Source: an uncultured Synechococcus sp.
GTDB lineage: Bacteria; Cyanobacteriota; Cyanobacteriia; PCC-6307; Cyanobiaceae
NCBI GenBank assembly: GCA_913050105.1
Contig: CAJWZN010000088.1
Span: forward strand, 1 to 5,054
Length of the DNA: 5,054 nucleotides
Direction: 5' to 3'
Position numbers and translations under genes: made by a program
Part shown: positions 1-4,734 of the stretch, piece after piece
Layout of the letters: every line of letters starts with the position of its first letter
Position numbering within the stretch: the stretch's first letter is position 1
The notes under the pieces: generated by a model
Told to the model about the DNA's origin: nothing
The model's input: the letters and a program-made list of their open reading frames with translations, nothing else
The model's database searches: none

Positions 1-31
1 CATCCGTCGGGTGTCGAAGTCCGCTGCCTGA
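1..31 (+). CDS. 3' end of an unidentified upstream gene (partial)
   Basis: Only the last nine codons would be visible. In the frame starting at base 2 they read IRRVSKSAA and then stop at TGA 29-31, directly abutting the ATG at 32. A stop touching the next start fits the tight packing of the rest of this strand, so a co-transcribed upstream gene is plausible. The residues are too few to name a family, and they do not resemble the C-terminus of Era, RimM or a ribosomal protein as I know them. The other two plus frames also stay open at the window edge, so this frame choice is an inference. Confidence 0.3.
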   Translation, partial: IRRVSKSAA

Positions 32-1237
32 ATGGCCATGGCGCCCTACCGCCTCGATGTGGTGAGCTTGGCTCCCCAGGCTTTTGCCCCTCTGCCAGAA
101 CTGGGCGTCATCGGTCGTGCCTTCGGCAATCAAATCGCCGAGCTGCATCTTCACAACCCTCGTGATTTCACCACCGATCGCCACCGCAAGGTCGACGATG
201 TGCCCTACGGCGGCGGAGCAGGGATGGTGCTCAAGCCGGAGCCTGTTTTTGCAGCCGTGGAAGCGATTCCCCGCTGCGAGCGCTGCCGGGTGCTGTTGAT
301 GTCGCCCCAGGGACAACCTCTGCAGCAGGCTGACCTGCAGCGCTGGGCCACAGAGCACGATCAACTGGTGTTGCTCTGTGGCCACTATGAGGGCTTCGAT
401 GAGCGCATCCGCTCTCTGGCCGACGAGGAAATCTCCATCGGCGACTTTGTGCTTACCGGTGGTGAATTACCGGCGATGACCCTCATCAATGGGGTGGTGC
501 GACTCCTGCCAGGAACGGTGGGTACAGCGGAATCACTGGTGGAGGAAAGTCACAGTGCCGTGCTGCTGGAACACCCCCACTACACCCGCCCTGCTGAGCA
601 CCGCGGCAGTGCTGTGCCTGATGTGCTCCGCAGTGGAAACCATGCAGCGATCGAAGACTGGCGACAGCAGCAACGGGAGCAACGCACCCGTGAGCGCCGC
701 CCTGATCTTTACGCCCGCTGGACAATGGCCCAAGAGCCCCATCCTTCCGCCATGCAGATCAGAATCGGCAACGGCTACGACATTCACAGGCTTGTGGCGG
801 GCCGTCCTCTGATCCTTGGTGGCGTGACACTGGAGCATCCCGATGGACTGGGGTTGGATGGCCACAGCGATGCCGATGTGTTGGTGCACGCCGTGATGGA
901 TGCCTTGCTGGGTGCTCTGTCCCTGGGTGATATCGGCAAATACTTTCCGCCGACCGATCCCAAGTGGAAAGGCGCTGACAGCCTGTTGCTGCTTGAGCAG
1001 GTGGTGGAGCTGGTGAAACAGCGGGGCTGGGCTGTGGTGAACGTGGATGCGGTGGTGATCGCTGAGCGTCCGAAGCTCAAGCCTCACATCGAGGCGATGC
1101 GCAGCAATATTGCGGCCCGTATCCGCCTGGCCCCCGAAGCCGTCGGTGTGAAGGCCACCACCAACGAAACCCTCGGGCCGGAAGGCCGCGAGGAGGGCAT
1201 CAGCTGCCAGGCGGTGGCCCTGCTGGGTCAGGCATGA
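32..1237 (+). CDS. trmD-ispF: TrmD-IspF fusion: tRNA (guanine-N1-)-methyltransferase joined to MECDP synthase
   Basis: One uninterrupted 401-residue frame carries two complete enzymes. Residues about 1-230 are TrmD, the SPOUT-fold enzyme that methylates N1 of G37 in tRNA using S-adenosylmethionine. Visible motifs are VDDVPYGGGAGM (54-65), LMSPQG (89-94), LCGHYEGFDERI (115-126), GDFVLTGGELPAM (137-149) and HYTRP (183-187). These include the trefoil-knot SAM site and an Arg (R157) matching the functional Arg154 of E. coli TrmD. By hand alignment, E172 sits where E. coli has catalytic Asp169. Residues 241-401 are IspF, which cyclises CDP-methylerythritol phosphate to MEcDP with loss of CMP. GYDIHR (248-253) gives metal ligands D250 and H252, and H286 is the third. 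GDIGKYFPPTDP (299-310) and KATTNE (374-379) are also present. The joining linker is only about ten residues. ATG 38 gives MAPYRLDVVSL, an equally good start; neither has a Shine-Dalgarno. TrmD alone is usually about 230-255 residues and IspF about 155-165, so neither half is truncated. Its stop overlaps the next start (ATGA). Confidence 0.93.
   Translation: MAMAPYRLDVVSLAPQAFAPLPELGVIGRAFGNQIAELHLHNPRDFTTDRHRKVDDVPYGGGAGMVLKPEPVFAAVEAIPRCERCRVLLMSPQGQPLQQADLQRWATEHDQLVLLCGHYEGFDERIRSLADEEISIGDFVLTGGELPAMTLINGVVRLLPGTVGTAESLVEESHSAVLLEHPHYTRPAEHRGSAVPDVLRSGNHAAIEDWRQQQREQRTRERRPDLYARWTMAQEPHPSAMQIRIGNGYDIHRLVAGRPLILGGVTLEHPDGLGLDGHSDADVLVHAVMDALLGALSLGDIGKYFPPTDPKWKGADSLLLLEQVVELVKQRGWAVVNVDAVVIAERPKLKPHIEAMRSNIAARIRLAPEAVGVKATTNETLGPEGREEGISCQAVALLGQA
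752..1237 (+). other. ispF: IspF domain of the fusion, with a possible internal start
   Basis: This marks the part encoding the MEP-pathway enzyme inside the 401-codon frame. ATG 752 would begin a free-standing 161-residue IspF (MQIRIGNGYDIHRL), which is the normal size and start position for the family. A second in-frame ATG at 725 would add nine residues. Neither has a convincing ribosome binding site. Independent initiation is therefore possible but unsupported; the sequence itself shows only a continuous frame. All three predicted metal ligands (D250, H252, H286 in fusion numbering) and the late TTNE motif are intact, so the domain should be active. Confidence 0.6.
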
Positions 1238-1641
1238 ATCGCGCACTGGCAGTGCTGTTGGCCATGCTGCTCGGGTTTTCGTCCCCGGCGATGGCGATGG
1301 ATGTTGCGATCGAACAACTCCGGCTTCAGGTGCCCTCGGCCCATCGCACCCTTTGGCTGCAGGCAGAGGCGCGAACCTGGCAGCCCTGGCTCGAGCAGCA
1401 GGAGGGGTTTAAAAATCGATCTCTCTATTGGGATCCCGACCGGGAGGAGGGGGTGCTTCTGATCCACTGGGCCAGCCGAGCCCAGTGGAAGGCCATTCCC
1501 GAGGCGGAGGTGGTTCGGGTTCAGGCCCTGTTCGAAGCGGATGTGAATCAGGCCTTGAACCGACCTGCGAATGCAGCTCCGTTGTTTCCCCTACTGACTG
1601 AAGGAGAGCTCGTGCTGCAAGAGCTGCCGACGAATCCGTGA
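1234..1641 (+). CDS. TIGR03792-like cyanobacterial protein with a signal peptide (ABM-like fold)
   Basis: This 135-residue protein has no known reaction. The core (about 22-110) resembles the cyanobacterial family I know as TIGR03792, a small ferredoxin-like, ABM-type domain. Recognisable pieces are IEQLRLQVP (26-34), LWLQAEARTWQPWL (40-53), YWDPDREEGVLLIHWASR (65-82) and QWKAIP (84-89). The N-terminus is a textbook Sec signal: MNR, a hydrophobic run AVLLAMLLGF, then P-A-M-A with likely cleavage after A21. That predicts export to the periplasm or thylakoid lumen. The start at 1234 overlaps the trmD-ispF stop as ATGA, implying coupled translation. The next possible start, ATG 1297 (M22), would give a cytosolic core beginning MDVAIEQL, where family members often start. 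I prefer 1234 because of the clean signal peptide and the overlap. The end overlaps larB as GTGA. Trp and Glu are frequent; no cysteine is present and I see no cofactor motif. Confidence 0.8.
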   Translation: MNRALAVLLAMLLGFSSPAMAMDVAIEQLRLQVPSAHRTLWLQAEARTWQPWLEQQEGFKNRSLYWDPDREEGVLLIHWASRAQWKAIPEAEVVRVQALFEADVNQALNRPANAAPLFPLLTEGELVLQELPTNP

Positions 1642-2300
1642 TCGATCCAATGCAGGATGCCCGACTGGATCTGAACCGCCGCAGCCGCCTGGGGATGGTT
1701 GAAGCGATCTGGGGCGAACACAAGACGTCGGATCAGATCATCGCCATCCTCGAAAGATTCTCGGCAGCTGGTGAGTTGGGTCTGGTGACCAGAGTTGATG
1801 CTGACAAGGCTGCAGCTGTGTCCAATCGCCTTCCTGCTGTGCAGGTGCACTCGGAGGCCCGTTGTCTCAGCCTCGGAGACTTCCCTCAGATTCCCCAAGG
1901 TCCGTCAGCGGTGGCAGTCGTCAGTGGTGGAAGCAGTGATCGCACCGTGGTCAGCGAAGCCGTTCTCGCACTGAAGCTCCATGGAATCGGGGTGGATTCG
2001 GTGATGGACGTGGGGGTGGCGGGTCTGCACCGACTGCTGGCGCAGTTGCCACGATTGGAGACAGCCAGGGTTTTGATCGCCTGTGCCGGCATGGAAGGCG
2101 CTCTCCCCACCGTTCTGGCTGGTCTGGTGCCACAGCCGGTGATCGGGGTCCCCGTATCGGTTGGCTATGGGGTGAGTGTGGGAGGCCGCGCTGCTCTCGA
2201 TGGAATGCTCTCCAGCTGTGCCCCAGGACTGACCGTTGTCAACATCGACAACGGTTATGGAGCCGCTATGGCGGCCCTGAGGATGTTGCGTTCAGCCTGA
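1638..2300 (+). CDS. larB: Nickel-pincer cofactor biosynthesis protein LarB
   Basis: LarB carboxylates C5 of the pyridinium ring of nicotinic acid adenine dinucleotide and cleaves the phosphoanhydride. This is the first step toward the nickel-pincer nucleotide, which LarE and LarC finish. The N-terminal part (about 1-85) has the family's LDLNRRSRLGMVEAIWGEHKT stretch (positions 10-30). The C-terminal PurE-like domain (about 88-215) shows VSGGSSDRTV (95-104), DVGVAGLHRLL (124-134), CAGMEGALPTVLAGL (149-163), PVIGVPVSVGYGVS (167-180) and VVNIDNGYGAA (200-210). C194 in SSCAPG (192-197) is probably the cysteine reported to form a cysteinyl-pyridine intermediate in Lactiplantibacillus LarB. The 220 residues are slightly short for the family but complete. 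The start is GTG 1638, overlapping the previous stop as GTGA; ATG 1650 (MQDARLDL) is a reasonable alternative. No larC, larE, larA or nickel transporter gene lies in this window, so its partners must be elsewhere if the pathway is complete. Confidence 0.93.
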   Translation: MIDPMQDARLDLNRRSRLGMVEAIWGEHKTSDQIIAILERFSAAGELGLVTRVDADKAAAVSNRLPAVQVHSEARCLSLGDFPQIPQGPSAVAVVSGGSSDRTVVSEAVLALKLHGIGVDSVMDVGVAGLHRLLAQLPRLETARVLIACAGMEGALPTVLAGLVPQPVIGVPVSVGYGVSVGGRAALDGMLSSCAPGLTVVNIDNGYGAAMAALRMLRSA

Positions 2301-2331
2301 GACCTGTTCTCCAACGAACAAAGTTCTCGGG
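2296..2331. terminator. Possible bidirectional hairpin between convergent genes
   Basis: The 35-base gap between the ends of larB (plus) and the DUF1517 gene (minus) can form a hairpin. CCTGAGA (2296-2302) pairs with TCTCGGG (2325-2331), seven pairs including one G-T. Inside it, TGTTC (2305-2309) pairs with GAACA (2316-2320) around a six-base loop. The outer stem uses the last bases of larB. No T-run follows on either strand, so it is not a classical intrinsic terminator. The placement between converging operons is the main support. Confidence 0.35.
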
Positions 2332-2335
2332 ATGT

Positions 2336-3277
2336 TCAAAGATGCTGCAGGTTGGGATATGCGGTGATCAGTTCTTCAGCGCTGAGAACATCGCCGCGGC
2401 CCTCCGGCTGCCAGATCACTTCAAGTGCGATCAGATCGGTGGACGAGGTAGAACCAAGGATCCGCAATGTCTGTCGCAGCTCTTCTGCTGTAGAAGCTCC
2501 CTTCAGCTGAGCGGACGCGGTAGAGGCCACCAGCAGGGTCACCACGATGAATTCATTGGTGGCATCTGCTTCTCCAACAACATCGTTGGTGTCATTCAGG
2601 CTCTGGCCGCCCACATTGCTCGTGAGCTCAGCATCGAGCTTGCTTCGTTCGTTGATCGACAGACGATTGAACGTCGCTTCAGCGGTGTTGAAAGGCACGC
2701 TGCCGCTCTCGGAGTTGGCGTAGACCCAGAGATCAGGTTGGCGAAGCAGCGCCAGAGTCGATTCCTGCAGGACCCTCTGCAGACCTGTTGAGCTGGAGGT
2801 GTCTGCTGATTTGGCAAGGCTTCTGAGGTCATCCTGCAGCGCCTTGGCTCCAGCAAGGAGCCCAACCTGAAGCTGGATCATGTTCACCTTGCTGGGCACC
2901 TTCGGGGTGGCGACAGCCCCACCCAGTCCGGGTGCCGAACCTGCACCTCGGAGTGCGTTCACCAGCACGCCTGCGACAGCCATCAAAATCAGCAGTCCGA
3001 ACAGACCGCCTCCACCGAAGCCGAAGATCGGAACGATGAAGGGGAAGCCGAAGCCACCACCTCTGCGATAGCCGCCGCCATAGCCACCGCGGTACCCACC
3101 GCCTGAACGTGGCATGGTGCGGGGCATGGATGGTGCCCGGAAACTGCCGCCTCCCATACGGCCGCCGCGGGCTGCATCTGCCGGCTGTGGCATGGCAAGA
3201 CTCAGACCCAGCACGAGGCAAGGGACCAGGACGATCGCCATGATTCGGCGACTCCAGGACGATTTCGACGCGGCCAC
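2336..3277 (-). CDS. DUF1517 family membrane protein with Gly/Arg-rich N-terminal region
   Basis: This 313-residue protein belongs to the DUF1517 family of cyanobacteria and chloroplasts. A plant member is FLAP1, linked to acclimation to fluctuating light; its biochemical role is unknown, so I assign no function here. The order is a signal peptide or N-terminal membrane anchor (about 1-35, basic KSSWSRR then IMAIVLVPCLVLGLSLAM, with ADA before a possible cleavage at 35/36), then a Gly/Arg/Tyr/Pro-rich low-complexity region (36-78), then a hydrophobic stretch FPFIVPIFGF and the membrane helix GLLILMAVAGVLVNAL (94-109), then a soluble C-terminal domain (about 128-313). That domain contains MIQLQVGLLAGAKALQDDL (133-151), LALLRQPDLWVYA (175-187), FNRLSINERSKLDAE (203-217) and a late ALEVIWQP segment (284-291). 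The start is GTG 3277. An ATG at codon 13 would keep the hydrophobic stretch but lose the basic residues before it. It begins 26 bases after thiS, so it may share that transcript, though the gap leaves room for its own signals. Confidence 0.88.
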   Translation of the reverse strand: MAASKSSWSRRIMAIVLVPCLVLGLSLAMPQPADAARGGRMGGGSFRAPSMPRTMPRSGGGYRGGYGGGYRRGGGFGFPFIVPIFGFGGGGLFGLLILMAVAGVLVNALRGAGSAPGLGGAVATPKVPSKVNMIQLQVGLLAGAKALQDDLRSLAKSADTSSSTGLQRVLQESTLALLRQPDLWVYANSESGSVPFNTAEATFNRLSINERSKLDAELTSNVGGQSLNDTNDVVGEADATNEFIVVTLLVASTASAQLKGASTAEELRQTLRILGSTSSTDLIALEVIWQPEGRGDVLSAEELITAYPNLQHL

Positions 3278-3303
3278 AGCCTGATTTCCGACGTTGTTGA
3301 ACC

Positions 3304-3522
3304 TTAGGAACCACCTCCAACGATGGTGACGATCTCAAGCGTGTCGTTATCCGCCACGGTTGTGCTGGCCCAGAGCCGTCGTGGGGCGATCATGCCGTTG
3401 TGCTCAGCAACCACCAGCTGGGGGTTGTGACCCAGTGCTGCGATCACCGCCTCGAGGTTGGCGGGTTCAGGGGCGGGATCCAGTCGCTGGATCTCACCAT
3501 TCACGTTGAGTTGCAGAACCAT
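3304..3522 (-). CDS. thiS: Thiamine biosynthesis sulfur carrier protein ThiS
   Basis: ThiS is a ubiquitin-like (beta-grasp) carrier. Its C-terminal glycine is adenylated by ThiF or a MoeB-type enzyme and then converted to a thiocarboxylate that gives sulfur to thiazole synthase ThiG. The 72 residues fit the family: a short VLQLNVNGE strand, LEAVIAALG helix (23-31), LVVAEHNGMIAPRRLW (36-51) and the D-x-LEIVTIVGGG ending (60-71). The start ATG 3522 is three bases after the thiE stop, so the two are almost certainly co-transcribed and coupled. The odd feature is the tail. The chain ends GGGS, with Ser72 after the glycines, whereas the mature carrier needs a free terminal glycine. The codons at the end are clearly GGA GGT GGT TCC TAA on the minus strand. 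Either the serine is removed, or it is normal in this lineage. No thiG or thiF is in the window. Confidence 0.92.
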   Translation of the reverse strand: MVLQLNVNGEIQRLDPAPEPANLEAVIAALGHNPQLVVAEHNGMIAPRRLWASTTVADNDTLEIVTIVGGGS

Positions 3523-3525
3523 GGG

Positions 3526-4581
3526 TCAGGAACTTGGCATCAGCTGGCGCAACAGCTCCGCACATGTTGCGCCTGGGTCATCTGAGCCCATGATTGCTCC
3601 GATGATGGCAACCCGCCGGCATCCGATCGCACTGAGTTGATCGAGGTTGGCTGAGGTGATTCCTCCGATGGCAAAAATCGGACGTTCGCTTTCTTCAATG
3701 GCCTGGGCCACAAGCTCGCAGCCGATGGGGCCCCGGTCGGGTTTCACCGCCGTGATGTTGACCGGTCCCAGTCCTAAGTAGTCGCACGCTTCGACGTTCG
3801 CCTGACGGACCTGGTCGAGGTTGTGGGTGCTCCGCCCGAGGAGACGTTCGGTCCCGATCAGCCGTCGTGCAACGGATGTGGGGAGGTCGTCCTGCCCCAG
3901 ATGAACCCCGTCGGCATCGACGGCAAGGGCCAGATCGATGCGGTCGTTAACGATGAACAAGGCTCCATGCTGATGACACAGTTCAGCCAGGACTCGGGCT
4001 TCCTCGAACCGCTCGAGATCGCTGCCGCTCTTGGCCCGGTACTGCACCATCGCCACGCCGCTGCGCAGGGCGGTGCTCACGGTTGCGATCAGGTTTTCGC
4101 TCGGGCGGGTGACAAGGCAAAGTCGGCAATCTTCCAGTCGCCTGCGGCGGTTGCTCCCAGCCGTGGCGTCCAGGCAGGTGACCTCCAGGTCGTAAAGGCC
4201 GTAGCGAACAGCTGCAGCTTCCTTGGCGAGCGGAGCATCAATGCTTCGGCCGTATTCCTCAAGCACACGCAAGGCCTCCTGCACCCGACCGCAGTTGGCA
4301 GCCACGACCTGGCGGGGGCTGTGGCGATCCAGCTGAGCCGGATGTCCCAGACCGGCCCCTGTATCGGTCGAGGTGGAGCGAGCCTTCTTGTAGCGATCCT
4401 GGTGCAGTCGTCCAAGTCGTTGTCGCCAATCCTTGAGAGTGACCACCAAATCCTCGCGATCCAAACCAAAACGGCACCAGTCCTCCACCACTCGCAGCCC
4501 TTCACGAGCACGGTCCAGGTTGGCGTCGATCAGCCGAGCCACACGCGGGTCGAGACTGGGGTCACATCCCATTGCTTTCAT
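3526..4581 (-). CDS. thiE: ThiD2-ThiE fusion: HMP-P kinase-like domain plus thiamine-phosphate synthase
   Basis: The 351-residue protein has two parts. Residues about 12-140 match the ThiD2 domain, which in characterised stand-alone forms phosphorylates hydroxymethylpyrimidine phosphate. Motifs are RLIDANLDRAREGLRVVEDW (16-35, the signature), DWRQRLG (51-57) and VQEALRVLEEYGR (100-112). Residues about 150-351 are ThiE, a TIM-barrel enzyme joining HMP-PP and thiazole phosphate into thiamine phosphate. Motifs are VQYRAK (179-184, diphosphate binding), FIVNDRIDLAL (209-219), DGVHLGQDDLP (224-234, with Mg-binding Asp), LGRSTHN (248-254), DYLGLGPVNITAVKPD (267-282) and FAIGGIT (303-309). All the usual ThiE elements are present, with Tyr and Ala in the QYRAK motif where many bacteria have Leu and Glu. 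A stand-alone ThiE is about 210-220 residues, so the extra N-terminus is a real domain. The start ATG 4581 is used; ATG 4572 (codon 4) is also possible. It sits three bases upstream of thiS. There is no room for a TPP riboswitch directly in front of it that does not overlap the small ORF. Confidence 0.95.
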   Translation of the reverse strand: MKAMGCDPSLDPRVARLIDANLDRAREGLRVVEDWCRFGLDREDLVVTLKDWRQRLGRLHQDRYKKARSTSTDTGAGLGHPAQLDRHSPRQVVAANCGRVQEALRVLEEYGRSIDAPLAKEAAAVRYGLYDLEVTCLDATAGSNRRRRLEDCRLCLVTRPSENLIATVSTALRSGVAMVQYRAKSGSDLERFEEARVLAELCHQHGALFIVNDRIDLALAVDADGVHLGQDDLPTSVARRLIGTERLLGRSTHNLDQVRQANVEACDYLGLGPVNITAVKPDRGPIGCELVAQAIEESERPIFAIGGITSANLDQLSAIGCRRVAIIGAIMGSDDPGATCAELLRQLMPSS

Positions 4582-4614
4582 GGCAGTCTGTGGAGGATGG
4601 CATTCCCACCAGTT

Positions 4615-4734
4615 ATGGAGAACAGCGGATCCGACGGCGCCATGCGCGTTCTGATCTGGGGCATTGTCCTTTTGGGAGGAATCGGAGTGTTAATTGTCTG
4701 GGGGTTGTCGAACGCTTACCCGACACCGGTCTGA
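4615..4734 (+). CDS. Putative small single-helix membrane protein
   Basis: This 39-codon ORF lies between two minus-strand genes. After a short polar start (MENSGSDGAMR) it encodes a convincing membrane helix, VLIWGIVLLGGIGVLIVWGL (12-31), followed by a short SNAYPTPV tail. The composition is that of a real one-pass thylakoid or plasma-membrane miniprotein, not of a shadow frame. I do not recognise it as PsbJ, PsbX, PetM or another known photosystem or cytochrome small subunit. Starts at ATG 4597 (45 residues) and ATG 4642 (30 residues, beginning MRVLIWG) are in the same frame. GGAGG at 4592-4596 touches ATG 4597 and is 18 bases before ATG 4615, so it does not decide the start. The end overlaps the ribF stop by 19 bases on the opposite strand. 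The same frame stays open antisense to thiE for a long way, which weakens the openness argument. Confidence 0.5.
   Translation: MENSGSDGAMRVLIWGIVLLGGIGVLIVWGLSNAYPTPV

Noticed and set aside
533..1246. 237-codon minus-strand ORF
   Set aside because: It lies fully antisense to trmD-ispF, whose motifs in both domains are unmistakable; its His/Gln-rich translation has no family features.
3060..3180. Apparent GCC/CCA short tandem repeat
   Set aside because: It is explained by the Gly/Arg/Tyr low-complexity segment of the DUF1517 protein; the units are not regular enough to be a DNA repeat element.
3215..3226. Possible lipobox cysteine in the DUF1517 leader (LVPC)
   Set aside because: Pro before Cys20 and hydrophobic residues continuing after it do not fit a lipoprotein signal; ADA at 33-35 is a better cleavage site.
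2829..3338. Minus-strand 169-codon ORF rich in Arg and Trp
   Set aside because: It is a frame shadow of the DUF1517 Gly/Arg-rich coding region and overlaps thiS; its composition follows the codon bias of the real frame.
4582..4715. TPP riboswitch before thiE
   Set aside because: I looked for the conserved TPP aptamer elements (CUGAGA and the GGG/ACC helices) on the minus strand of this 134-base gap and saw none; thiC is the usual riboswitch gene in cyanobacteria.
4681..4720. Minus-strand promoter for thiE (TCGACA and AATTAA)
   Set aside because: The two hexamers are poorly matched and only about 11 bases apart, so this is not a supportable promoter.
3823..4734. 303-codon plus-strand ORF opposite thiE
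   Set aside because: The part before about 4597 mirrors the well-supported thiE gene and looks like a shadow. Only its last 39-45 codons, outside thiE, have protein-like character, and these are reported separately.
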